In this document: in pieces, positions 24,569 through 32,685 of the stretch
How the letters are laid out: each line of letters begins with the position of its first letter
Numbering within the stretch: the first letter of the stretch is position 1
Assembly (NCBI RefSeq): GCF_007786475.1
Contig: NZ_VNJJ01000003.1
Location: 166,055 to 230,054 of the forward strand
Origin: Cohnella terricola
Lineage (GTDB): Bacteria > Bacillota > Bacilli > Paenibacillales > Paenibacillaceae
DNA: 64,000 bases
Reading direction: 5' to 3'
The notes under the pieces: generated by a model
Told to the model about the DNA's origin: nothing
Databases searched by the model: none
The model's input: only the letters and a program-made list of their open reading frames with translations
Program-made: the position numbers and the translations under genes

Positions 24569-25411
24569 TTAGAAGTCGAAATTGTCAGGATCCGGCCCAA
24601 CTCGCAGGTTCTCGTTCAGCGCATCGATGCGGGCCATCTCATCGTTCGTCAGCTCGAAATCGAATACCGTAGCGTTCTCGATAATTCGGGCAGCTTTCGT
24701 CGACTTAGGAATCGTCACGATGCCGTGCTGCAGATCCCATCGCAGAATGACTTGGGCGACCGACTTGCCGTGACGGGTGCCGATTTCCTGAAGCACCTGG
24801 TTGTCCAGCAGTTGGCCCTGCATCAGAGGCGACCATGCCTCGATCTGAATGTCGTGCCGTGCACAGAAGTCGCGCAACGCTTGCTGGCTGAGCCGCGGAT
24901 GGAGCTCGACCTGATTCACCATCGGCTTGATCTCTGCATCTTTCATCAGGTCCTCCAGGTGATGAATCTGGAAGTTGCTGACGCCGATCGCTTTAACGCA
25001 TCCGGCCTTGTACAGCGCTTCGAGCGCACGCCAAGCTTCCTTGTATTTGCCGGACACTGGCCAGTGAATGAGGTATAGATCGAGATATTCCAGTCCTAGC
25101 TTCTCCAAGCTGGTCTCATATGCGGCAAGTGTCGTTTCGTAGCCGAGATCGGCGTTCCATACCTTGGAAGTGACGAATAGGTCTTCACGGGAGAGTCCCG
25201 TTTCTTGCAGGGCTTCGCGGATACCCTGACCTACGCTGCGCTCGTTGTCATAGATAGCCGCCGTGTCGATGCTGCGATAACCATGGGCGACAGCCGTTTT
25301 GATCGCGTCCACGAGCTCGGAGCCTTCCGCGACTTTGAATACGCCGATTCCGAACCAAGGCATAGCCTTTCCGTTGTTTAGAGATGTAGTTGCTTGCAGA
25401 TGCGTAGTCAT
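24569..25411 (-). CDS. Aldo/keto reductase
   Basis: A 280-aa AKR (2,5-diketogluconate reductase/YvgN type). Seen: GYRSIDTAAIYDNERSVG near residue 45 with catalytic Asp and Tyr, TSKVWN near 81 (catalytic Lys), YLIHWPVSGKYKEAWRALE near 113 (His), and the NADPH-binding IPKS near 235. It reduces aldehydes such as methylglyoxal. It lies 53 bp downstream of the MFS gene on the same strand, and the divergent HxlR regulator suggests that both respond to aldehyde or quinone stress. Confidence 0.9.
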   Translation of the reverse strand: MTTHLQATTSLNNGKAMPWFGIGVFKVAEGSELVDAIKTAVAHGYRSIDTAAIYDNERSVGQGIREALQETGLSREDLFVTSKVWNADLGYETTLAAYETSLEKLGLEYLDLYLIHWPVSGKYKEAWRALEALYKAGCVKAIGVSNFQIHHLEDLMKDAEIKPMVNQVELHPRLSQQALRDFCARHDIQIEAWSPLMQGQLLDNQVLQEIGTRHGKSVAQVILRWDLQHGIVTIPKSTKAARIIENATVFDFELTNDEMARIDALNENLRVGPDPDNFDF

Positions 25412-25464
25412 AGATAAAACCTCCAGTAAGTGAAATGATAGATGTAAATACTTGAGTCAGACAG

Positions 25465-26682
25465 TCAAGGCCTGGCAGGTTTCGGCTGTATGGCCCGAAC
25501 CGGCTCGGCCTTGCGTTCCAACGCCATGCTCCAGCCAGTCAGCAGAACCGCGGCCAAGACCATGACGGCGCCGATCCAGGTCGTATGAATCAATCCCATC
25601 GAATCGGTGATCACGCCACCTAGATAGGCTCCAATGGCAATGCCCGCATTAAACGCGGCGATGTTGACGGCGGAAGCGACATCCTTAGCTCCCGGCGCGA
25701 AACGTTCGGCCAGCATAACGACATATATCTGCAGCCCGGGAACGTTCATGAATGCCAGCAGGCCCATGAAAAAAATCGTGATCAACCCGGCTGCCTTAAA
25801 TGGCGCGGTTAGCATCAACACCAGCAGCACAATCGCCTGCAAGATGAACATAAGGAACAAAGCCTTGAGCGGTCGGCGGTTGGCCACCTTTCCCCCAATA
25901 ACATTGCCGATGGCAATCGCAACGCCATAAATCAGCAGGATGATCGCTACCGTGCTTTCGGCAAACCCGGTTATCTCATGCAGCAATGGGGATAAATAAG
26001 TAAATACGACAAAGGTGCCTCCATACCCGAGAGCCGTGATGGCGAACGCAAGCAACAGCCTGCCGTTCGTCACCAGCTTCACCTGATCGCGAACCGGGGT
26101 CGGAACGCCCTTACGCAGCGAAGAGGGGATCAAGATCAGATTGGCGATCAACGCGACAAGGCCGATGACGGCAATGGCGACGAAGGCCGCCCGCCATCCC
26201 ATCTGCTGGCCGATCCAAGTACCGAGCGGAACACCGGTCACGATAGCGACCGTCAAGCCTGAGAACATCATGGAGATCGCGCTAGCCCGTTTATTCTCCG
26301 GTACGAGGTCGGCGGCGATGGTCGATGCGATCGACATAAATACGCCGTGCGACAATGCGGATAACACGCGGGCTGTCAACAGAATGCCGATGCTTCCGGA
26401 TGCCGCCGCCAGACTGTTGCTAGCGATAAAAACGACCATTATTGCGATTAGCAGCGACTTACGGGACATTCTCGTGGTGAGTGAGGTCAGCACGGGAGCT
26501 CCGAAGGTAACGCCGAGCGCATACAGCGTCACGGTCAGTCCTGCCGTTGTGACCGATATATGAAGGTTTTCGGCGATCAGGGGCAACAGCCCCACGCTGA
26601 TAAACTCGGTTGTTCCGATCGCATAGGCACTGATGGCCAGAGCCAGAAGCGCGAGCATACTCCTTTTTTGATCCAATTGCAT
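25465..26682 (-). CDS. MFS transporter, AraJ/PbuE-type efflux
   Basis: A 405-aa major facilitator with 12 helices: AISAYAIGTTEFISVGLLPLI near the start is typical of the AraJ/YdhP/PbuE export group, with GVPLGTWIG in helix 5. It probably exports purines, sugars or drugs; the substrate is not predictable. It is transcribed divergently from the HxlR-family gene (26816), and GTAC-containing repeats lie between them. The AKR gene follows in the same direction. Confidence 0.87.
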   Translation of the reverse strand: MQLDQKRSMLALLALAISAYAIGTTEFISVGLLPLIAENLHISVTTAGLTVTLYALGVTFGAPVLTSLTTRMSRKSLLIAIMVVFIASNSLAAASGSIGILLTARVLSALSHGVFMSIASTIAADLVPENKRASAISMMFSGLTVAIVTGVPLGTWIGQQMGWRAAFVAIAVIGLVALIANLILIPSSLRKGVPTPVRDQVKLVTNGRLLLAFAITALGYGGTFVVFTYLSPLLHEITGFAESTVAIILLIYGVAIAIGNVIGGKVANRRPLKALFLMFILQAIVLLVLMLTAPFKAAGLITIFFMGLLAFMNVPGLQIYVVMLAERFAPGAKDVASAVNIAAFNAGIAIGAYLGGVITDSMGLIHTTWIGAVMVLAAVLLTGWSMALERKAEPVRAIQPKPARP

Positions 26683-26755
26683 GTTATCTCACCTCTATAC
26701 GTGGTATTCATCGGCCGATAGATGCTATTATGAGAAGAACGAGTATTTTTGACTA

Positions 26756-26782
26756 GTACGCACTTTTAAGTACGGTAGGTAC
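26756..26782. promoter_or_regulatory. GTAC-repeat operator next to the HxlR-family gene
   Basis: GTAC occurs at 26756, 26770 and 26779 in an AGTAC...GTACT arrangement that overlaps the promoter with TATAAT at 26783-26788. This is a likely binding site for the HxlR-family protein, controlling its own gene and the divergent MFS gene. Confidence 0.5.
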
Positions 26783-26815
26783 TATAATGTGCCTATAGTG
26801 AGTGGAGGGCTCCAC

Positions 26816-27187
26816 ATGAACACAGGAACGAATAAGAAGTATAATATTTCGGTGGAAGCGACATTGGAAGTTATCGGTGGAAAATGGAAATGCGTGATTC
26901 TCTGTCACTTGACGCGTGGAAAGAAGCGAACAAGCGATCTCAAGCGTATCATGCCCAGCATTACACAAAAGATGCTGACCCAGCAGTTGAGAGAGTTGGA
27001 AGCGGACGGGATCGTCAACCGGATTACGTATCATCAAGTGCCACCCAAGGTCGAATACGAGCTGAGTGAATACGGGTGGAGCCTCAAACCAATTCTGGAT
27101 GCGCTTTGCTCCTGGGGAGAAGTCCATATCATTAAAGAATACGGCGATAAGTTCGCCGTACTGGAAGACAATATATTAAATCATTGA
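26816..27187 (+). CDS. HxlR-family regulator
   Basis: A 123-aa winged-helix protein of the HxlR/YodB/HypR group. Seen: LEVIGGKWKCVILCHLTRGKKR, SDLKRIMPSITQKMLTQQLRELE, and YGWSLKPILDALCSWGE at the end. Cys residues at about 26 and 30 and one near 108 could sense electrophiles as in YodB or HypR; this is inference. Start at 26816, 7 bp after GTGGAGGG. It faces the MFS gene and is followed 19 bp later by the CopZ-like gene. Confidence 0.9.
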   Translation: MNTGTNKKYNISVEATLEVIGGKWKCVILCHLTRGKKRTSDLKRIMPSITQKMLTQQLRELEADGIVNRITYHQVPPKVEYELSEYGWSLKPILDALCSWGEVHIIKEYGDKFAVLEDNILNH

Positions 27188-27206
27188 GACGAAGGAGTGA
27201 TTAGAA

Positions 27207-27659
27207 ATGGAAAGCTGTTGCCAAACTCCAACCGAGAAACCTACAACTCTTAACCAATGCCCAGTTTGCCATCAAAAGGGCAAAAACATTCAACTTATTA
27301 CTCTCAAAGCGATGCTAAAACCGACATCGTTAGAAACGATTCAACCCGAATTGTCATACTCCTTTTGTTCCAATTCATCATGTGAAGTGGTTTATTATAG
27401 CGGTTTACAGACCTATGATAAAGATGCTCTCAAAGTGTCAGTGTTTCAGAAAGACGATTCTATGGATGTTTCTGTCTGCTATTGTTTTGGATGGACGAGA
27501 GAACGATTAATAAATGCGGTTCAAGAAAAACAACTTCCAACAGAACACATTCGTGAACAAGTTCAAGCGAATCGTTGCGGATGTGAGGTAAACAACCCCC
27601 AAGGAGCCTGTTGTTTGGGTAACGTTTCCACATTCATCCGAAATCTCGACAAGAGTTAG
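27207..27659 (+). CDS. CopZ-like Fe-S/zinc metallochaperone-type protein
   Basis: A 150-aa Cys-rich protein (CPVC near 18, SFCSNSSCEVVYYSG near 52, VCYCFGWTRERL near 90, then RCGCEV and GACCLG near 125-135). The layout matches the N-terminal zinc plus [2Fe-2S] domain of Archaeoglobus CopZ, a BFD-like fold; family members are called putative iron-sulfur metallochaperones and usually accompany metal-resistance genes. GAAGGAG precedes the ATG. It is 19 bp downstream of the HxlR gene, so probably in the same transcript. The attached HMA domain of true CopZ is absent. Confidence 0.8.
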   Translation: MESCCQTPTEKPTTLNQCPVCHQKGKNIQLITLKAMLKPTSLETIQPELSYSFCSNSSCEVVYYSGLQTYDKDALKVSVFQKDDSMDVSVCYCFGWTRERLINAVQEKQLPTEHIREQVQANRCGCEVNNPQGACCLGNVSTFIRNLDKS

Positions 27660-27699
27660 CCCGACTATTGCAATTTCATGAGATAGGGAATACAATTCA

Positions 27700-27716
27700 A
27701 TTATCTTAAATTTAAT
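27700..27716 (+). promoter_or_regulatory. MarR-type operator, copy 1
   Basis: ATTATCTTAAATTTAAT, 32 bp before the MarR gene. An identical 17-mer precedes the FMN reductase gene. TATCTTAAATT-type sites are used by MhqR/OhrR-like MarR repressors. Confidence 0.65.
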
Positions 27717-27747
27717 ATGTTTAATTTTAAGGGAATGGGGTGAGAAG

Positions 27748-28185
27748 ATGGATGATCGGGAGCTTTCATTAAAAATTCTAGTAGTCCTTTCTAAAGCCTA
27801 TAAAGTGATTGCGGATCGTGCTGTGAAGAGTATGAAAAAGAATGGGTTATCCGAAAATGAATTCATTGTACTGGAACTGCTGCATCATAAGGGCAGATTT
27901 CCCCTGCAGCAAATTGGTGAGAAGATCCTAGTAACGAGCGGTGGAATTACTTATACGATTGACAAACTGGAGTCGAAAGGCTATTTGAAGCGAGTTGCTT
28001 GCCCGGAGGACCGACGTATTACTTATGCCGAAATAACTGCCGAAGGAACCAAGCTAATAGAAGCTCTCTTTCCGGCTCATGCCGAAATCATCCAATCGAT
28101 GATGAAAGATCTTACGATCGAAGAAAAGCAGATGACAATTACACTTTTGAAAAAGTTGGGCATATCGGCTCAAGCATTCAGCTAA
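27748..28185 (+). CDS. MarR-family regulator (MhqR-like)
   Basis: A 145-aa winged-helix MarR repressor. DNA-binding region about 55-100 with LVTSGGITYTIDKLESKGYL and VACPEDRRITYAEIT (wing). Similar in plan to MhqR/YkvE, which senses quinones and controls oxidoreductases. It starts with ATG; GGGGTGAG is upstream. The 17-bp operator ATTATCTTAAATTTAAT occurs both before this gene and before the adjacent FMN reductase gene, so autorepression plus control of the reductase is likely. Confidence 0.9.
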   Translation: MDDRELSLKILVVLSKAYKVIADRAVKSMKKNGLSENEFIVLELLHHKGRFPLQQIGEKILVTSGGITYTIDKLESKGYLKRVACPEDRRITYAEITAEGTKLIEALFPAHAEIIQSMMKDLTIEEKQMTITLLKKLGISAQAFS

Positions 28186-28197
28186 AAAATAGCATCC

Positions 28198-28214
28198 ATT
28201 ATCTTAAATTTAAT
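28198..28214 (+). promoter_or_regulatory. MarR-type operator, copy 2
   Basis: This 17-mer, ATTATCTTAAATTTAAT, is identical to 27700-27716 and lies 45 bp before the FMN reductase start. It is followed by a TAAAATTAAAATTAAAATAA tract. Confidence 0.65.
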
Positions 28215-28259
28215 AAAATTAAAATTAAAATAAAATGAAAATTTGGAGGGAATTATACG

Positions 28260-28817
28260 ATGATCAAGATCGGTATCATTATTGGAAGTACGCGTCCGGG
28301 CCGCAAGGCCGAGGAGGTCGCTCGCTGGGTTCATGGAATTGCTTCTAAGCGAAACGATGCTGAATTCGAGCTGGTGGATATCGAGGCGTTTAATCTCCCC
28401 GTTTTCGACGAACCACTGCCGCCGGCAATGGGCAATTACAAGCACGAGCATACGAACGCTTGGGCTGCTGAGATCGAGCGCTTTGACGGGTACGTGTTCG
28501 TCACGCCGGAATATAATCACTCTACGTCGGGAGCGCTGAAAAACGCCATCGATTACTTGTATCGGGAGTGGAACGATAAGGCGGCTGGCTTTGTTAGTTA
28601 TGGCAGCGCAGGAGGGACGAGAGCGGTCGAACATTTGCGTCAGATCGCCGGCGAATTGAAGATGGCGGACGTGCAGGCGCAAGTCTCGCTGTCGTTGTTC
28701 CACGACTTCGAGAACTTTAGTGTCCTGAAGCCAGACCCGAAGCAGGAAGCGTCGGTCAACAATATGCTTGGCCAAGTGATCACCTGGAGCCAAGCGCTCA
28801 AGTCGCTGCGGCAATAA
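28260..28817 (+). CDS. NADPH-dependent FMN reductase / azoreductase-type flavoprotein
   Basis: A 185-aa flavodoxin-fold reductase of the NADPH-dependent FMN reductase family: GIIIGSTRPGRKAEEVARWV (phosphate loop), FVTPEYNHSTSGALKNAIDY (isoalloxazine contact near 82) and VSYGSAGGTRAVEHLRQI near 118. It reduces FMN, azo compounds or quinones with NADPH. GGAGGG precedes the ATG. Controlled with the MarR gene by twin operators. Confidence 0.92.
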   Translation: MIKIGIIIGSTRPGRKAEEVARWVHGIASKRNDAEFELVDIEAFNLPVFDEPLPPAMGNYKHEHTNAWAAEIERFDGYVFVTPEYNHSTSGALKNAIDYLYREWNDKAAGFVSYGSAGGTRAVEHLRQIAGELKMADVQAQVSLSLFHDFENFSVLKPDPKQEASVNNMLGQVITWSQALKSLRQ

Positions 28818-28873
28818 GAATTCAGATGAAAGCTAAAGCAGACTCAATTGCCCAACCTCATTGACCTGCAAGC

Positions 28874-28920
28874 AAGCCCTGATGACACCCGGCAACGGGT
28901 TTTCGCATCAGGGCTTTGTC
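28874..28920 (+). terminator. Terminator-like hairpin
   Basis: AAGCCCTGATG (28874-28884) pairs with CATCAGGGCTT (28906-28916); an inner ACCCGG/ACGGGT partial stem is present. A weak T-run (TGTCATTTT) follows. Ends the MarR-FMN reductase unit. Confidence 0.7.
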
Positions 28921-29205
28921 ATTTTCGGATTCTATGAAATCCGAAATTTCGTCACTACCACCCGAAAAAAGGTACTAGATTTTTGTGAATTCCAGCAGTA
29001 GGATCGAATTAGTAATATATTACAGTCGCAATGGAGGGATGCCTATGATTGCGAATGTCTGCTTCACCAAAATGTAAGCGATTACCTAATAGACCGGAGG
29101 AGAATAATGTAAACAATCTGCAAGCGTCTGCATGAATTCCGCTCAATAGCGGGAACGAGACGGCTTCGCGTTGAAAGTTCCCCGCTTTGGGCAAGAGCGA
29201 AGGGA
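28921..29205 (+). promoter_or_regulatory. Upstream region of the beta-glucanase cluster, with a cre-like site
   Basis: This gene-free stretch holds a hairpin (TTTCGGATT/AATCCGAAA, about 28922-28945), the palindrome GTAATATATTAC (29012-29023), and TGTAAGCGATTACC at 29073-29086, which fits 13 of 14 positions of the CcpA cre consensus TGWAANCGNTNWCA. A 10-codon frame at 29045-29077 follows the good ribosome binding site TGGAGGG, and a bare ATG-TAA at 29106 follows GGAGGAG. The transcription start cannot be located by eye. Confidence 0.55.
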
Positions 29206-29214
29206 ATGATGAGG

Positions 29215-31524
29215 ATGATCGTTAAAAGAAGTTTTCTATTATTATTGGCGCTGTTCCTATTGGCGGGAGGGTTCGCCACATCAACGCCTGCCGTGGCGGC
29301 GCCTGGGGATCCGGGGAAAATCGAGGCAGAAAGTTACGTGGCGATGAGTGGCATCCAAACGGAGCCCTGCTCGGAGGGCGGCTTGAACGTGGCTTACGTG
29401 GATGCCGGTGACTGGATGGACTATGCGGTGAACGTCCCGACTTCCGGTGCGTACACGGTTGAGTTCAGGTTGTCCAGCCCGTACACGGCGACCAAGCTGC
29501 AGTTGCAAAAAGGCGGCTCCGCACTGGCGACCGTAACGGTGCCCAACACGGGCGGCTGGCAAAACTGGCAGACGGCGTCCGCGACGGTGAACCTGACGGC
29601 CGGCGTGCAGACGCTTCGCGTCTACGCGGTCACGAATGGCTGGAACTTGAACTGGATCAACATTACGTCGCAAGGAGGAGGGACGGGCGGACAAGCATCT
29701 GCGCCGACCTTTACGCCAGCGGCGGGGACGTATGCGACGCCTCAAAGCGTGACGATCGCGAGCACGACACAGGGAGCAGCGATCAAGTATACAACAGATG
29801 GCTCGACGCCTACTTCGGCATCGGCCACGTATACGGGCGCTGTCAACGTGTCCGTGACGACCACGATCAAAGCGATCGCGATTAAATCAGGCTTGGCGGA
29901 TTCGCCAATCGCGACCGCTGCGTACACGATTAGTGCGCCCGCGGGCAAGGCCATCCCCGGCAAAATCGAGGCGGAAAACTACGACGCCATGTCCGGTATT
30001 GCTACGGAGCCCTGCTCGGAAGGCGGCCTGAACGTCGGCTGGATCGACACCGGCGATACGCTCAGCTATAACGTGAACGTAGCCTCGGCAGGCGTGTACA
30101 CCGTGCAGTACCGCGTGGCAAGCCCCAACGCGGGTGGGCAGATTCAACTGAAAAACGGTGCGAACGTCTTGAATACGGCGTCGGTGCCTAACACAGGAGG
30201 CTGGCAAACCTGGACGACTGTCACCGGCACGTTGAACCTGAGCGCTGGCGCCCAAACGTTAACGCTGCTCGCCGCGACGGGCGGATTCAATTTGAATTGG
30301 ATCCAGTTTACGGCTGGTTCGCCGACGCCGAAAGTCGCGACGCCGACGTTTGCGCCGGCGGGCGGAACGTACGCGACGGCGCAAAACGTCACCCTCGCTA
30401 CGACAACGGCAGGCGCGACGATCAAGTACACGACGAACGGCGCGACGCCTACGGCATCTTCCCCGACGTATACGGGACCGATTAATGTCTCGTCCACGAC
30501 GACGGTCAAAGCGATCGCGGTAAAAGCCGGTATGGCTGACTCTGATGTCGCCAGCGCGACGTACAAAATATCGGCCGGTACCGGCGTCATGGATTTCCAA
30601 ATCCGGAACGGGACGAGAGGTCACTTCGCCGACAATCAAATCTATTGGGCGGTGCTGGGTCTCGACTCCAACAACCGCCTCAGCTACCTGGACGCTAACG
30701 GAAATCTTGTTCCGACATCGACCGCGTTGAACGACGCGCCGGGCCATCTGACGAAAAACGGCAACAACTACGCGAACATCTATCACAAGCTGAGCGACGT
30801 GCCGATCGTCTCGACGCCGGCCATCTCGTCGGGTCGGATGTTCCTGAGCGTCGGTTCGCCGATGTACATCAAAGTGTACAACGATGGCTACGCCGGCCCC
30901 GACATCAACAATCCGACTGATCCGAACAACGACATCATCTGGGATTTCATTGAATTCACGCTCGACGCTGGCGGATATCACGGCAACACAACACGCGTCG
31001 ACGCCTTCGGCTTCCCGATTACGCATCGACTCATATGCGCGGACGGCTATGACCGGACGGTCGGGGAGACAGAGACGCGCGACGCGCTGTTCGCCGCGTA
31101 TCAGAACGAAGTGCCCGCGGAGTTCAAGACTCTCGTACAGGCGCCATATCGGATCGTCGCTCCCGCGAAGGGTGGATTCAAGGCGAGCGGTCCGTACGGC
31201 AACTACTTCGATAGTTACGTGAACCAAGTGTGGAACAAGCCGGGACCAAAGCCGACGACCCAGGACGTTCTTCTCGGCATTGGTGCGGCATCCAATCCGC
31301 AGGATTGCGCGGCGTTGAACAGGGGCGTATACGGTGATCCAGCTCACTGGACCGACCCGAACTATTATTACAAATCGGCGCCGAGCAACTTCTACTCGAA
31401 GTTCTGGCACGATCACAGCATCGATGGCCTGTCCTACGGGTTCTGCTACGATGACGTGTACAACCAGGCGGCTTACCTGGAGCATAACGACCCGACCGCA
31501 TTGATCGTAACGATCGGCTGGTAA
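29215..31524 (+). CDS. Secreted GH64 beta-1,3-glucanase with CBM6 modules
   Basis: A 769-aa secreted enzyme. Signal peptide about 1-28; CBM6 about 32-152; chitobiase C-terminal-like module about 157-240; second CBM6 about 247-365; second chitobiase-C module about 372-452; GH64 catalytic domain about 458-769, recognisable by GTRGHFADNQIYW, SVGSPMYIKVYNDG, NDIIWDFIEFTLD and RVDAFGFPITHRL. GH64 enzymes release laminaripentaose from beta-1,3-glucan, as in fungal walls or laminarin. Start set at 29215, 9 bp after AAGGGA; ATGs at 29206 and 29209 also exist. First of three linked glucan-degrading genes, downstream of a cre-like site. Confidence 0.9.
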   Translation: MIVKRSFLLLLALFLLAGGFATSTPAVAAPGDPGKIEAESYVAMSGIQTEPCSEGGLNVAYVDAGDWMDYAVNVPTSGAYTVEFRLSSPYTATKLQLQKGGSALATVTVPNTGGWQNWQTASATVNLTAGVQTLRVYAVTNGWNLNWINITSQGGGTGGQASAPTFTPAAGTYATPQSVTIASTTQGAAIKYTTDGSTPTSASATYTGAVNVSVTTTIKAIAIKSGLADSPIATAAYTISAPAGKAIPGKIEAENYDAMSGIATEPCSEGGLNVGWIDTGDTLSYNVNVASAGVYTVQYRVASPNAGGQIQLKNGANVLNTASVPNTGGWQTWTTVTGTLNLSAGAQTLTLLAATGGFNLNWIQFTAGSPTPKVATPTFAPAGGTYATAQNVTLATTTAGATIKYTTNGATPTASSPTYTGPINVSSTTTVKAIAVKAGMADSDVASATYKISAGTGVMDFQIRNGTRGHFADNQIYWAVLGLDSNNRLSYLDANGNLVPTSTALNDAPGHLTKNGNNYANIYHKLSDVPIVSTPAISSGRMFLSVGSPMYIKVYNDGYAGPDINNPTDPNNDIIWDFIEFTLDAGGYHGNTTRVDAFGFPITHRLICADGYDRTVGETETRDALFAAYQNEVPAEFKTLVQAPYRIVAPAKGGFKASGPYGNYFDSYVNQVWNKPGPKPTTQDVLLGIGAASNPQDCAALNRGVYGDPAHWTDPNYYYKSAPSNFYSKFWHDHSIDGLSYGFCYDDVYNQAAYLEHNDPTALIVTIGW

Positions 31525-31528
31525 GTCC

Positions 31529-32685
31529 GATGCGAATGGAAGATAAATGAACGACGAATAGGAGGAATCGTCATGTTCAAAAGAAAAGCGCTCCAAGGGC
31601 TGTTCGCCCTCGCTTTGATAGCTAGCCCCTTCGTGGGGCTAGCGCCTTCGCAAGCCGCACCCGGCGATCCGGGAAAGATTGAAGCGGAGAACTACGTCGC
31701 GATGAACGGCGTGCAGACAGAAGTTTGCTCAGAAGGTGGACTGAATGTCGCCTATATCGATGCCGGAGATTGGATGGATTATAACGTCAATGTGCCGGTC
31801 GCTGGTACGTATAAAATCGATTTCCGCGTATCCAGTCCGTATGCCAATACGCAGCTCCAGCTTCAAAAGGGAGGCGCAACTCTCGCCTCTGTGACGCTGC
31901 CGAACACCGGAGGTTATCAGACGTGGCAGACGGTGTCCACGACCGCGAACTTGGCCGCGGGCGCCCAGACGCTCCGTGTCTATGCGGTCACGAACGGGTG
32001 GAACCTGAACTGGCTGAGCATTACGTCGGACGCTGCGCCGGTAACGTCCAACCTGGCGCTGAACAAGCCGGCGACGGCGTCATCGACGGAGGCGGCGTAT
32101 GTTGCGGCGAACGCAGTGGACGGCAATAGCGCCACTCGCTGGTCATCGCTGTTCTCCGACCCGCAATGGATATCGGTCGACCTCGGATCGGTTCAAACGG
32201 TCAGCCGCGTAAAGCTGAACTGGGAGGCGGCATACGCCAAGTCGTACCAGATTCAGGTATCGACCGACGGCAACGGATGGGAGAACGTCTATACGACGAC
32301 GACCGGTGGCGGCGGAGTCAAGGATGTGACGTTCACGGCGAAGAACGCCCGGTACGTCCGTGTCTACGGCACGCAGCGCGGCACGGTTTACGGCTACTCG
32401 TTATGGGACTTCGAAGTATATGGATCGGGCACACCGCAACAGCAAGTTGCGGCGCCGACGTTCACGCCAGCGGCCGGTACGTACGCGACCGCGCAGAACG
32501 TAACGATCACGAGCACGACAACCGGCGCGACGATTAAGTACACGACGGACGGCTCGACGCCCACGGCGGCTTCGGCCACGTACACGGGTCCGATCAACGT
32601 CGCAACATCGAAGACGGTGAAGGCGATCGCGACGAAGGTCGGCATGACGGATTCCGCTGTCTCGACCGCAGCGTACACGATCAAC
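31529..32685 (+). repeat. Direct repeat copy A (1157 bp), 5' half of the GH16 gene
   Basis: Collinear without gaps with 33984-35140 (constant offset 2455). Covers 44 bp of leader with the ribosome binding site, the signal peptide, CBM6, F5/8C and chitobiase-C modules. Differences are scattered single bases. Confidence 0.9.

Noticed and set aside
24542-25078. A 178-codon plus frame opposite the aldo/keto reductase
   Set aside because: Antisense shadow. The reductase motifs are on the minus strand, and the plus frame begins inside the hairpin at 24505-24561.
29106-29111. ATG-TAA start-stop after GGAGGAG
   Set aside because: A minimal two-codon frame cannot be called a gene from sequence alone; it may be the remnant of a leader or chance.
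30259-31596. A 445-codon open frame on the minus strand opposite the GH64 gene
   Set aside because: It is a shadow frame caused by the GC-rich, repetitive codons of the real gene. Its translation is Arg/Val-rich without any domain, and the plus-strand protein is clearly GH64.
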